From Nocardia exalbida NBRC 100660 (GTDB lineage Bacteria; Actinomycetota; Actinomycetes; Mycobacteriales; Mycobacteriaceae): DNA of 64,000 nucleotides. The notes beneath the pieces were generated by a model that was not told the origin of the DNA, made no database searches, and saw only the letters and a program-made list of their open reading frames with translations. This document shows, one piece after another, positions 8,939 through 18,392 of this stretch (within the stretch, counting starts at the first letter, position 1; every line of letters starts with the position of its first letter). The stretch lies in NCBI RefSeq assembly GCF_000308575.1, contig NZ_BAFZ01000120.1, positions 1 through 64,000 of the forward strand. The letters are read 5' to 3'. The translations under genes were made by a program, and so were the position numbers.

Positions 8939-9868
8939 CTACCCCAGCGCACCAACCGCGGCCCGGGCGGCCTCGGCGACGAGAGAGTTGTCGGCTTCGG
9001 CGTTCTGCTCGAATTTCGTGGACAGCACGGCGATGACGAGCGGGGCGCGTCCGGGCGGCCAAGCGATCGCGACGTCGAGCGCGCCGCCGTAAGCGGGGCT
9101 GCCGGTCTTGTCGCCGACGGTCCAGTCGGCGGGCACCGCGGCACGAATGCGTGCGCCCCCCGTCTTGGCGGCGACCAGCCAGGACTTCAATCGCGCGCGC
9201 TCGGGTTCGGCGAGAATGTCGCCGAGGACGAGATTACGGTAGTCGGTGGCGAGGGCGGCGGCTGTGGTGGTGTCCCGCTCGTCGCCCGGAACGGCGGTGT
9301 TCAACTCGGGCTCCCAGCGGTCCAGGCGGGAGGCGGTGTCGCCGATGGACCGCAGGAACGCGGTGAAGCCTTCCGGGCCGCCGAGAAGCTTCAGCAGCTG
9401 GTTGCCCGCGGTGTTGTCGGACAGGGTGATCGTGGCATCGCACAGCTCGGCGACGGTCATGCCGGTGTCGACGTGCTTCTCGGTCACCGGCGAGTTGGCG
9501 ACGAGTTCAGGCCGGGAGTAATGGATCACCTGATCGAAGTAACCCGTTGCCAGCGGATGCTCGCGCAGGAGGGCCCCGCACGCGAGACCTTTGAACGTGG
9601 AGGCGATCGGGAATCTCTCCCCGTCTCGATGGACAACGGTGCGGCCGGTGCCGGTATCGATCGCGTACACACCCAGCCGTGCGGAGTGTGTCGTCTCCAT
9701 CTCGGCGAACGACGGAATCGTCGCCGCGGATGTGGTGTGCGAGGCCACTGGCGCACCAGCGCCGGACCCGCAACCGGCGGTGGCGAGGGACAGCGCGGAC
9801 ACCGCCACAGCGGCGAGGAGCCTGCGACTGCCGAGCGGGGCACGGTGAGCAAAGTCAGAAAGGATCAC
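8939..9868 (-). CDS. blaL: Class A beta-lactamase, lipoprotein-type signal
   Basis: The 309-aa precursor has a hydrophobic signal ending in a lipobox-like SLATAGC, with Cys33 as possible lipidation site. All class A elements are present: STFK at 90-93 (nucleophile Ser90), SDN at 150-152, an omega loop EPELN at 186-190 (general base Glu186) and KTG at 254-256. It should hydrolyse penicillins and possibly cephalosporins outside the membrane. It resembles nocardial AST/FAR-type enzymes in overall pattern. The start is a GTG at 9868. It is transcribed divergently from a LysR-type gene and a second penicillin-recognising protein, the arrangement known for inducible blaL in Streptomyces cacaoi, so induction by beta-lactams is expected. 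The allele name is by synteny only. Confidence 0.93.
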   Translation of the reverse strand: MILSDFAHRAPLGSRRLLAAVAVSALSLATAGCGSGAGAPVASHTTSAATIPSFAEMETTHSARLGVYAIDTGTGRTVVHRDGERFPIASTFKGLACGALLREHPLATGYFDQVIHYSRPELVANSPVTEKHVDTGMTVAELCDATITLSDNTAGNQLLKLLGGPEGFTAFLRSIGDTASRLDRWEPELNTAVPGDERDTTTAAALATDYRNLVLGDILAEPERARLKSWLVAAKTGGARIRAAVPADWTVGDKTGSPAYGGALDVAIAWPPGRAPLVIAVLSTKFEQNAEADNSLVAEAARAAVGALG

Positions 9869-10032
9869 TGCCGCACCACATCATCGACGCCGCCTTCGAC
9901 GCCAATATCCGGTCCCGGCGTGGGCGAGTCGACTTGGATATCGTCGCAGGCTCGCCTGCGGTTCGGCGCCGGTCGGAGTGCCCGGTGGAACAGCGGAACC
10001 GATGTCTTCGAATCCGCTGGTTCAATGACCGC
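9869..10032. promoter_or_regulatory. Divergent bla regulatory region
   Basis: This 164-bp gap separates the beta-lactamase start from the LysR start and must contain both promoters. A near-perfect palindrome CGCAGGC-tc-GCCTGCG lies at 9945-9960, followed by the self-complementary CGGCGCCG at about 9964-9971. LysR-type BlaA regulators bind T-N11-A sites in the matching region of S. cacaoi; the palindromes are the best binding-site candidates here. Confidence 0.55.
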
Positions 10033-10908
10033 ATGGACCTGATCCGCCACCTTCGGTTCTTCGTCTCCGTCGCGGAGGAAGGACACTTCGGCAGGGCGGC
10101 CGCCGTGCTGGACATGACCCAGCCACCGCTGTCGCAGGGACTTCGGCGGCTCGAACGGCATCTCGGCGTCGACCTCATCCACCGCACCCGGCAGGGGGCC
10201 GTGCTCACATCGGCGGGTCTACAGCTGCTCCCGCGTGCTCGGCTGCTCGTGGACGATGCCGAGCGCCTGCTCGCCGAGTCGCACCGCATCGCGAGTGCCC
10301 ACGGCGCGGTGCACTGGGGCGCGACCGCGGCGTTGCCCGACCGGGTGGTCACGGCGTGCGTGGGCGCGCTGCGCACTGCGGTCGTCCCGGATACCGCGGT
10401 GTCCACGACGGTGGGCGCCAGCGTCGACTTGGTCGCCGACGTGCGCTCGGGACTGTGCGACGTCGCCGTGGTCGAGCATCCCGCGCTGGTCGACGGTGTC
10501 GAGGTCCGCCCGGTCGTCAAAATTCCGCGGTGGCTCGTGGTGCCGTCGGATCATCGCAGCGCCGGGGCCGAACGCCCCACCTTCCCCATGCTCGCCGGAC
10601 TGAGTTTCGCCTGCCCACCGCGCGCCACCAATCCCCCTGCCTTCGACACCGTTGTGGATCTGTTGCGCGAGCGGGGCCTGGACGCAGCGACCGTGCCCGC
10701 GCCCGACGATCGGACCGTGTTCGCGGCGGTGGCGGCGGGAACGAGCTTCGGGCTCACCGCCATGCCTCCGTCGTCCACGCCTGGCGTGACCTGGCTGCGC
10801 ATCGCGCCGCAGGCGGTCGCGCTGCGAGTCCGCGTCGTCTACCGTCCGGGCGCTGATACCCATGCCGATGCCGTCGACCGGGTGCTGTATCGGGAGCGGC
10901 TGCGATGA
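10033..10908 (+). CDS. blaA: LysR-family regulator of beta-lactamase (BlaA/AmpR-like)
   Basis: The 291-aa protein has an N-terminal winged HTH (DLIRHLRFFVSVAEEGHFGR, then AAAVLDMTQPPLSQGLRRLE) and a shorter periplasmic-binding-like effector domain, as in LysR regulators. Divergent orientation to the beta-lactamase gene and the GTGCTG...GCGATGA junction with the next gene reproduce the S. cacaoi blaL-blaA-blaB layout, where BlaA activates blaL. Its stop codon overlaps the start of blaB (ATGA at 10905-10908). The ATG at 10033 places the HTH at the very N-terminus as usual for the family; longer in-frame extensions read into the promoter region. Confidence 0.85.
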   Translation: MDLIRHLRFFVSVAEEGHFGRAAAVLDMTQPPLSQGLRRLERHLGVDLIHRTRQGAVLTSAGLQLLPRARLLVDDAERLLAESHRIASAHGAVHWGATAALPDRVVTACVGALRTAVVPDTAVSTTVGASVDLVADVRSGLCDVAVVEHPALVDGVEVRPVVKIPRWLVVPSDHRSAGAERPTFPMLAGLSFACPPRATNPPAFDTVVDLLRERGLDAATVPAPDDRTVFAAVAAGTSFGLTAMPPSSTPGVTWLRIAPQAVALRVRVVYRPGADTHADAVDRVLYRERLR

Positions 10909-11804
10909 GCACCACCGAGGACAGGATCCGCGCCGTGTTCGCCGACGCGGGATGCAGCGGCCGGCTGCACGCCCGCCGGTGCGACGGTTCCGCGACCGAG
11001 ATCTCCGTGGGCGGCGACGAACGGGTGGTGCTCGCGTCGGTGTACAAATTGCCGCTGTTCGTCGCGTTCTGCCGCCTCGTCGACGCGGGGCGCATCGATC
11101 CTGCTGCCCGGCTGACGGTGGCACCGTCCGAGTGCACGCCGGGGCCCACCGGCATCGCCGTCATGCGCGATCCGGTGACCATGAGCCTGCGCGACCTCGC
11201 GACGTCGATGATGACCGTCTCCGACAACGCCGCGGCCGATGTCCTGCTCGGCGCGACGGGCCTCGGTGCGGTGGAGGGCCTGCTGGACGATCTCGGCCTC
11301 ACCCGCACCCGGATCGTGGGCGGCACCGCCGACCTGCACCGCAGCCTCGTCCGCGACACCGACACCCACACCACCGCCGAGGCGTTCGCCGTGCTCGCCG
11401 AGAACGACGAAGCGTGGTCGGTGTCGGCGTACGACCCGTCGTACACGAGCGCGACGACACCGGAGGAAATGACCCGTCTCCTGCGCGCGCTGTGGAGCGG
11501 CGCGGTGCTGTCCGACGAGCAGACCGAGTTCGTCCGAACCGTCATGCGCCACCAAGTCTGGCCGCACCGCGTCACTGCCGGATTCCCCTACCGCAGTGTG
11601 TCGGTCGCAGGCAAAACCGGAACCATCGGGGTCATCCGCAACGAGGTAGCGGTCGTCGAATTTCCCGGCGAGCACCCCGTCGCGGTCGCGATATTCACCC
11701 GGGCGGCCCGCGCGGACCCGCACCTGCCCGTCGTCGACGCCGCCATCGCCGAAACCGCCCGCATCGCCGTCACCGAACTCCGCCTTCCCTTACCGGGAGG
11801 GTGA
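10905..11804 (+). CDS. blaB: BlaB-like SxxK/KTG protein, beta-lactamase fold without Glu166
   Basis: This 299-aa protein has the class A serine-hydrolase fold: SVYK at 45-48, SDN at 106-108 and KTG at 237-239. The omega-loop region (around GGTADLHRSL, 139-148) shows no ExxLN glutamate, and there is no signal peptide. It is therefore unlikely to be an efficient exported beta-lactamase. In S. cacaoi, BlaB is a cytoplasmic penicillin-recognising-like protein required with BlaA for induction of blaL. Position, translational coupling to the LysR gene and cytoplasmic location all fit that role. Annotation pipelines would probably call it a class A beta-lactamase or serine hydrolase, which may mislead resistance prediction. 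Confidence 0.8.
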   Translation: MSTTEDRIRAVFADAGCSGRLHARRCDGSATEISVGGDERVVLASVYKLPLFVAFCRLVDAGRIDPAARLTVAPSECTPGPTGIAVMRDPVTMSLRDLATSMMTVSDNAAADVLLGATGLGAVEGLLDDLGLTRTRIVGGTADLHRSLVRDTDTHTTAEAFAVLAENDEAWSVSAYDPSYTSATTPEEMTRLLRALWSGAVLSDEQTEFVRTVMRHQVWPHRVTAGFPYRSVSVAGKTGTIGVIRNEVAVVEFPGEHPVAVAIFTRAARADPHLPVVDAAIAETARIAVTELRLPLPGG

Positions 11805-12028
11805 CGTCAGGACTGCGCGCGCACATCTTTCCGATGTTTCCCGCCGGGTACAGCGGCTGGGTCACGACCGCGCCAGGTGACCCGCAGCGTCAGCTCACGG
11901 AGGTGGCGGCGTGCCGTGGGACGTCGTTCGCGCTCCGAAGACAGCGCGCCGAGCGAACGCCGGACGGTCGGACATGGTGTAAACGCCCAGCGATTGCGGA
12001 GGCACGTCGATGCCGTTAGGTTCATCCC
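11805..12028. promoter_or_regulatory. Gap between blaB and the fadH fragment
   Basis: This 224-bp stretch presumably holds the original fadH promoter. On the minus strand, the frame reading through from the truncated PKS continues across it to a stop at 11807, but the translation is not conserved sequence. Confidence 0.3.
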
Positions 12029-15000
12029 ATGAGCTGCACCTTTCCTCATTTGCTGTCGCCGATCGAGCTGGGGAGGGTCAGGCTCCGAAACCGAGTTGTG
12101 ATGGGCTCCATGCACACTGGCCTGGAAGACCGGGCCTGGCACATCGACCGGCTGGCAGCGTTCTTCGCCGAACGCGCACGCGGCGGAGTGGGGCTGATCG
12201 TCACCGGTGGTTACTCCCCCAGTCGCGAGGGATGGCTCTGGCCGTTCGCGTGCGCGATGCTCGACGAGACCGACGCCGAGCGGCACCGGGTGATCACCGA
12301 GGCGGTCCACGAAGCGGGCGGCAAAATCGCGCTGCAGATCCTGCACGGTGGACGCGATTCGAACATTCCCACCAATCTGGCGCCCTCGGCGGTGGCGTCG
12401 CCGCTCACCGCGTTCGAGATCCGACAGGGACGCACGACGACGGGTTCCACGGTCGAGTGCCTTGGCATCCACCGGGCGAGCGGTGAGCGCTTCGATGCCG
12501 AGCACGGGCGCACCGGTGTCGTCGAGGGCGGCCACCCGAATACGTCCGGCTCCAGTCCGTTCCAGACGCACCCGCAGGGCGCCCACACCGCGGCGGTACA
12601 GCCGCACCCCGGCGAACGAGAACGGCAGCGGCAGCCTGCCCGCGGGCATATCCTGCGCGAGCTCGGCGATCGCGGCATGGAAGGAGGCGTCCAGCAGGGC
12701 GGGATGGATCCCGAAACCCGGTGCGTGCTCGTCGGACCCGGTCGCGAGCGCCACTTCGGCGAATACGTCGTCGCCGTCGCGCCAAGCCGACGTCACGCCC
12801 TGGAACATCGGACCAAAATCGAATCCCAGGTGCGCCAACTGGTCGTACAGGCTGTCGACCGGCACCGGTTCGGCCTCGGTCGGCGGCCATTGCGCACCTT
12901 CCGCCGAGATCTGCCGTGCCGATTCGACCCACGCAGGCACACGCTCCGCGGCGGGGGCGAGAACTCCGTCGGCATGCGGCACCCACTCCCCCGTATCCGC
13001 TTCTCCGTTCCGGACCGCGCGTGAATAGATCACGAACCGGCGCGCGCCCGCCTCGTCGGCGGGTTCGGCGGTCAGCTGGATATCGATCGCGGCGTCGTCG
13101 GTGAACGACAGCGGCGCTGCCAGCACCAGTTCATCGACGACCTCGGTGCCCAGCCGGGCGCCCGCGGTCAGCGCCATTTCCACGAAGGCGGTACCCGGTA
13201 GCAGCACCGACCCGAAGGCGGCGTGGTCAGCCAGCCACGGGTGCGTCCGCAACGACAGGCGGCCGGTGAACAGCCATTCGTCCCGCCCCGCCAACGGCAC
13301 GGCGCCGGTGAGCATCGGATGATCCGATGACCGCAGCGACGCCTCGATCCCGAGTGGTTCCAACCAGTACCGCCGACGTTGGAACGCGTACGTCGGCAAC
13401 GACACGCGGGCCGGTGTCCGGCCCGCCAACAGCGGGCGCCAATCGACCTCGACACCGGCGATGTGTGCTTGCGCGAGCGTGGTGACGTACTGCGCGACCT
13501 CGTCGGCCGAACGACGGGACGCGGCGACCACGATCGAATCGGCCTCGGCCTCGGGGTGTTCGGCCAGGCAACGCCGTGTCGTCGCCGCCAGCACCGCGTC
13601 CGGGCCGACCTCGATGAAGCGGCGGACCCCGGCGGCCACCAGAGTGTCCACACCCGGCGCGAACCGCACACAGCCGCGCAGCTGCTCGACCCAGTAATCC
13701 GGGTCGACGAGCGCGCCGTCGGCGAAACCGCCGGAGACATTGGACACCACCCCCACCGTGAGCGTCCGGTACGTCAACCGCTGCGCGATCGTGCGGAATT
13801 CGGCCAGCATCGGATCCATCCGCGCGGAATGGAACGCATGGCTGACGCGCAGCCGCGAGGTCTTGACCCCTTCGTCGGACAGCCGGCGCTCGACCTGCCC
13901 GACGGCGTCCTCGTCGCCGGAGAACACCATCGACAACGGACCGTTCACGGCCGCCAACGACACCCGGTCCCCGAAGTCAGCCGTGATCTCGACGGCTCGC
14001 TGTTCGGTCACCGCCGCGGCGAGCATGGCGCCACCTTCGGGCAGCGCCCCCATCAGTCGCCCCCGCGCCGCCACCAACGCGCACGCGTCGGCCGTCGACC
14101 ACACGCCCGCCACATACGCCGCGACCAACTCACCGATCGAATGGCCGATCAGCACATCCGGGACGATCCCGAACGACTCCATGAGCCGGAACAGCGCCAC
14201 CTCGTAGGCGAACAGCCCAGGCTGGGTGTACTCGGTGCGGTGCAACAGATCCTCACCCGCCGCCCCGAAAACGACGTCTTTCAGCGCAACCCCGGACCCC
14301 AGCGCGCGATCGAACTCGGCACACAATTCGTCGAACGCCGCCGCGAACACGGGGAACGCGGCATACAACCCCGCCCCCATACCGACACGCTGCGCACCCT
14401 GACCGGTGAACAAGAACGCCGTCTTCCCCGACCCGGCCACACCTTCGAGCACGCCGCCGGAGGCACCGGCCGCCAGGTCCGCCAACCCGGCCAGCAACTG
14501 TTCGCGATCGTGGCCGACGACGACGGCGCGCCGGTTCCACTGCGCCCTCGTCTCGATCAGCGCGGCCGCCACGCTCCACAGGTCGGGCTCCGGATGCTCG
14601 AGCAGCCACCCGTGCAACCGCTGCGCCTGGGCACGAAGCGCCTCGTCGGTCTTCGCCGACACCAGTAGCGGCACGACGGTCGCGGCACCGACCGGACCGG
14701 CGTCGTTGTCGGCCGTGCCGTCGTCGGATACCGCCGGGCCGGGTGCTTCCTCGACGATGACGTGCGCGTTCGTCCCACTGATACCGAACGACGACACACC
14801 CGCCCGACGCACCCGCTCCCCCGCAGGCCAGGGCTCCGCCTCGGTCAACAACCGCACCGACCCCGCCGACCAATCCACATGCGGCGAGGGAGCATCCACA
14901 TGCAACGTCTTCGGCAACATCTCATGCCGCAACGCCTGCACCATCTTGATCACACCGCCCACACCCGCCGCCGCCTGCGAATGGCCGATGTTCGATTTCA

Positions 15001-16132
15001 GGGAACCGATCCGCAGGGGTTCGTCCCGCTGCTGTCCGTAAGCGGCGATGAGTGCCTGCGCCTCGATCGGATCTCCCAGCGACGTCCCCGTACCGTGCGC
15101 CTCGACCACGTCCACATCCGCCGCGGTCAACCCCGCCGCCGCCAGTGCCGCCGCGATCACGCGTTCCTGCGACGGACCGTTCGGGGCGGTCAAACCATTG
15201 CTCGCCCCATCCTGATTCAGTGCCGAGCCCCGGATCACCGCCAGCACCTCGTGCCCCGAACGTCGCGCATCCGACAAACGCTCCAGCACCAGCACACCCA
15301 CGCCCTCGGCCCACCCCACCCCGTCGGCCGACGCCGCGAACGCCTTACACCGGCCGTCTCGCGACAACCCCCGCTGCCGGGAGAACTCGATGAACAGGAA
15401 CGGCGTCGACATCACCGTGACACCGCCGGCCAGCACGAGCGACGTCTCACCGCGACGCAACGCCTGGCAGGCCAGGTGGATGGCCACCAGCGACGACGAG
15501 CACGCCGTGTCGACCGACACGGCGGGGCCTTCCAGCCCCAGCGTGTAGGCCACCCGGCCGGACACCACGCTGCCCGTCGAACCGATACCCGCATAGCCCT
15601 CCGCGGTGGGTCCGGCTGCCCTGGCGGTGTGCTCGTAGTCCTCGTACATCACACCGGCGAACACGCCGGTATCACTGCCACGCAGCGAGGTCGGGGCGAT
15701 ACCGGCGTTCTCCAGGGCCTCCCAGGAAGCTTCGAGCAGCAGCCGCTGCTGCGGGTCCGTCGCCGCCGCCTCCCGAGGTCCGATGCCGAAGAAGCCCGCG
15801 TCGAAGTCACCGGCATTTCGCAGGAAGCCGCCCTCTCGCGTGTACACCTTTCCGAACCGGTCCGGGTCCGGGTCGAACAGCCCCTCGAGGTCCCAGCCCC
15901 GGTCCGACGGGAACTCGCCGACGGCGTCCACTTCCGCCGCGACCAGCTTCCACAACAGCTCCGGCGACTCGACACCGCCCGGATAACGGCAGCTCATCCC
16001 GACGATCGCGATCGGCTCGTCGATCTTCTCCCGCAACCGGGTCAGGTCGTCACGAGTCGTCATGAGCTCGACGGTGACCTTCTTCAAGTACTCCAACATG
16101 CGGTCGGACGAGTCACCAGCGCTTGAGTCCAC
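11807..16132 (-). CDS. Truncated type I polyketide synthase module (docking-KS-AT-DH)
   Basis: The frame starts at a GTG (16132). Residues 12-38 form a coiled docking segment (MLEYLKKVTVELMTTRDDL), so this subunit follows another PKS protein. KS: about 39-465, with DTACSSSL (Cys211), EAHGTGT (345-351) and NIGHSQ (381-386). AT: about 570-870, GHSIG (Ser665) and HAFH (765-768), both signatures of malonyl-CoA specificity. DH: about 935-1220, with HAAFGSVLLP (His970) and LLDASFH (Asp1148). KR, ACP and any later domain are missing. From about residue 1228 (near 12448) the frame reads the antisense of the fadH fragment until a chance stop at 11807, so the last ~210 residues are not PKS. Without an ACP the protein cannot complete an extension cycle by itself. 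No other PKS genes are in the window. Confidence 0.9.
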   Translation of the reverse strand: MDSSAGDSSDRMLEYLKKVTVELMTTRDDLTRLREKIDEPIAIVGMSCRYPGGVESPELLWKLVAAEVDAVGEFPSDRGWDLEGLFDPDPDRFGKVYTREGGFLRNAGDFDAGFFGIGPREAAATDPQQRLLLEASWEALENAGIAPTSLRGSDTGVFAGVMYEDYEHTARAAGPTAEGYAGIGSTGSVVSGRVAYTLGLEGPAVSVDTACSSSLVAIHLACQALRRGETSLVLAGGVTVMSTPFLFIEFSRQRGLSRDGRCKAFAASADGVGWAEGVGVLVLERLSDARRSGHEVLAVIRGSALNQDGASNGLTAPNGPSQERVIAAALAAAGLTAADVDVVEAHGTGTSLGDPIEAQALIAAYGQQRDEPLRIGSLKSNIGHSQAAAGVGGVIKMVQALRHEMLPKTLHVDAPSPHVDWSAGSVRLLTEAEPWPAGERVRRAGVSSFGISGTNAHVIVEEAPGPAVSDDGTADNDAGPVGAATVVPLLVSAKTDEALRAQAQRLHGWLLEHPEPDLWSVAAALIETRAQWNRRAVVVGHDREQLLAGLADLAAGASGGVLEGVAGSGKTAFLFTGQGAQRVGMGAGLYAAFPVFAAAFDELCAEFDRALGSGVALKDVVFGAAGEDLLHRTEYTQPGLFAYEVALFRLMESFGIVPDVLIGHSIGELVAAYVAGVWSTADACALVAARGRLMGALPEGGAMLAAAVTEQRAVEITADFGDRVSLAAVNGPLSMVFSGDEDAVGQVERRLSDEGVKTSRLRVSHAFHSARMDPMLAEFRTIAQRLTYRTLTVGVVSNVSGGFADGALVDPDYWVEQLRGCVRFAPGVDTLVAAGVRRFIEVGPDAVLAATTRRCLAEHPEAEADSIVVAASRRSADEVAQYVTTLAQAHIAGVEVDWRPLLAGRTPARVSLPTYAFQRRRYWLEPLGIEASLRSSDHPMLTGAVPLAGRDEWLFTGRLSLRTHPWLADHAAFGSVLLPGTAFVEMALTAGARLGTEVVDELVLAAPLSFTDDAAIDIQLTAEPADEAGARRFVIYSRAVRNGEADTGEWVPHADGVLAPAAERVPAWVESARQISAEGAQWPPTEAEPVPVDSLYDQLAHLGFDFGPMFQGVTSAWRDGDDVFAEVALATGSDEHAPGFGIHPALLDASFHAAIAELAQDMPAGRLPLPFSFAGVRLYRRGVGALRVRLERTGAGRIRVAALDDTGAPVLGIEALTARPVDAKALDRGTRRRASLSDLERGERRRHRRGRQIGGNVRIASTVQDLQRDFAARFVDRLGDHPVPLGVGLVEHRARERPEPSLATGGVTTGDDQPHSAACAFGEERCQPVDVPGPVFQASVHGAHHNSVSEPDPPQLDRRQQMRKGAAHGMNLTASTCLRNRWAFTPCPTVRRSLGALSSERERRPTARRHLRELTLRVTWRGRDPAAVPGGKHRKDVRAQS
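12029..12430 (+). pseudogene. 2,4-dienoyl-CoA reductase (FadH-like), 5' fragment
   Basis: The first ~131 codons are a clear old-yellow-enzyme-type N-terminus of NADPH-dependent 2,4-dienoyl-CoA reductase: LLSPIELGRVRLRNRVVMGS with the MGSMHTGLED motif, then RLAAFFAERARGGVGLIVTG and GGKIALQILHGGRDS. After SPLTAFEIR the frame loses all similarity and reads the antisense of the PKS. Full FadH proteins are about 650-680 aa with TIM-barrel, 4Fe-4S and flavodoxin-like domains, so about 80% of the gene is missing. The break is abrupt (12420-12450), pointing to a deletion or inversion rather than gradual decay. Confidence 0.8.
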
Positions 16133-17915
16133 GTTTCACATCCCGGGTATCGCAGGGTCGGCAAAGAAACCCGGCGCGCGAACAGCGGCGCGGGTTGGCG
16201 AGAACTACCGAGTCGTCGGTCAGGTATCAGTGACGAAGTGCCCGCTCGGGGCGCAGGCGTGCGGTTCGATCCCATACACGCCGGGGTCGGGGCTCCGCGC
16301 ATCGGCTCGGAAGAAGGCCGTATCGGACGAAGTCACCGGCGATCCGGCGCCGCCGGAGACCAGGTGTAGGAGGTCGCTCGAATACGGCGATCCCGGACCG
16401 CGGCCGCCTCCGGTGGATAGCGAGCCGACCGTGTAATTCCGCAGGAGAGTGTTTCTCTGCGGTTATCGAGACGGACATCTCGACGCTACCTTCACTGTCG
16501 GAAAGGCCGACACATCAGAGCGCTCTGACATACCACAATCTTTTATCAGTGGCGAGCATGCAGTTTCCCAATGATGGGAAGATGAAATCAAAGCCCATGC
16601 GCATTCTTTCTTCCGCGAGCAAAGCGACAGGACGATCGTCCAGTCGCGTGCTGAGGGTTAGCCTGCCAGCCGTTCCTGCTTCCCGCAAGTGATACGTGGA
16701 CCGTTCTTTGTTCGGCGGATCGGAGCGACTCCGTCGGCCACTGGAAGGGGAATCGGCTCGGTATCGCAGTGCGGGAACGAACGGTGCGAACGCTCGGCAC
16801 CGAACGGCTACCCGCGATGTCATGCGCTAATACCTACTTAAGTATGCTGATAGACCTGATCAGCAAACGTCGCCCGAGACCATCGGTGGCGCTGCGGATC
16901 CCGCCTCCACCCCCGCCGCAACCGCCCGGAGCGCACGAGGCAGACCCCGAACCGCACAGGCCAAGTGGTGTAACAACGACGTTGCTGACAATCGACGCAG
17001 ACCACCCTTTCCGACGAAAGGCTTCATGCCCCCCTGAAACCACTTCCCATCGAATCGCGGCGCGACAGCACGGCAAGCCGTGTACGCCCGTCGGCGGAAA
17101 CTACCGGTGAACAAAATGTACGGCCGAGGCACGAATCGTTTTCGGTGCGACGAAGACGCTTTTGCGACCACGTCCGGAGAAGTGCCAGGTTGCGCGCAGC
17201 GCTTACCGCTTCGCCGGCACACTTACCGGACGTCGAAATACTGTTCAGCGTTGTGAACAAAAGTCCGGCATCTCGTGTGCGAATGTTCGCCCGAGGGCGA
17301 ACGACGGCGACACTGGAATTCGGCGACCGAGGACGACCTTCCGGTGACCGCGCGGCAGTGATCGGCTCGGTGCACGTGCGCTTGCTCCTGCCCGCAGGCA
17401 GGTCGGCGATCGTTCCCGTCTTCGTCGGACCGTACGGCGGTTCGTTGCCACTGCAGCGCCGCGGCTGCACGCCGGGGGTGTGGTCGTCATCGCCCATGGC
17501 CATGCCGCGGCGTGTACGAGCCGGGTCGAACGGTCACCTGATCGGCTTCGGCCGCACCGCCGACCGAGTCCCGATCCGGCATGACCCCGTGTCCAGCGTT
17601 CGTCGCCACCGCCACCACCGAACTCGACGCGACTCACGTGTCGGCGGAGGCAGGAGGCCGCGACCCCAGTCGCCCGCTCTCGCCGATCAGTCACCCGGAA
17701 GGTCGCTTTGTTCAGCTGTCGGTAACTTCATCGCTACCATCTAGGACCCGCCACTCTGTGCCCCCATCACTGGGAATATGTGCAGTGCCCCAGGTTTGCC
17801 ATGCTTCGTGACAGCTCCCACCGCCGTCCGTGGTGGGGCAGTTCGGCATCCAGTTCGCCGTGAAGGGTCGCTCGAACGTCGACGTAATGAGGATGTAACC
17901 CAAGGACTACCCAGC
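16133..17915. other. 1.8-kb region without recognisable genes
   Basis: All frames give arginine/serine/proline-rich translations with no domain, and G+C drops in places (notably 16500-16900), unlike the flanks. It includes the upstream side of the PKS and probably the promoter of the cassette starting at 17916. I saw no RNA gene, IS end or convincing pseudogene. Confidence 0.4.
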
Positions 17916-18392
17916 ATGACATCGCCCCATGTTCGCGAGCTGCGCCTGATTGCCGATTGCGTACTGGCAGTGCCGAACCGGTTCACGCCGGAGCGGGTAT
18001 CCGCGGCATGCGCTACGGAGTTCAAAGAGGTACGTTCCGGCAATCCTCATGTCCGCGAATTCATGGCATACCCGGACTGCGGACCGTTGGCCTCGATCGT
18101 GTTTCGTAGCCCCCTCGGGCTGGCAAGCGAGGTGAATGCCCTGGTGATCATGCGCATCGCGAGGGATATCCGAATCACCCGAGCAGATGTGGCCGCAAGG
18201 TTCGAATTGCCGATCGAGAGAGTACGGACCGACCCGAGAATTCCGCCCGAAGGAACGGTATCGTTCATCTCGGAGCGGGGGGCGAGAGCCCTGCACATCA
18301 GGTTCGATGCCCGCTCACAGCTGCTTCGGGACATGTCGGTACACGAGAACCTCGGACGATCTCGGCACCCCGGCGCCGGCGGCCTCACGTGA
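17916..18392 (+). CDS. Hypothetical protein, partner of the HExxH gene
   Basis: A 158-aa soluble protein beginning MTSPHVRELRLIADCVLAVP. The ATG at 17916 is preceded by AAGGA (11 nt away); a longer in-frame start at 17778 lacks a ribosome-binding site. No signal peptide or membrane segment. I do not recognise the family. The middle (VNALVIMRIARDIRITRADVAARFELPIERV) looks like a helix-turn-helix-like or small alpha/beta element. Its GTGA junction with the next gene indicates coupled expression. It could be a regulator, inhibitor or immunity protein for the metallopeptidase-like product that follows; this is inferred from organisation alone. Confidence 0.6.
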   Translation: MTSPHVRELRLIADCVLAVPNRFTPERVSAACATEFKEVRSGNPHVREFMAYPDCGPLASIVFRSPLGLASEVNALVIMRIARDIRITRADVAARFELPIERVRTDPRIPPEGTVSFISERGARALHIRFDARSQLLRDMSVHENLGRSRHPGAGGLT

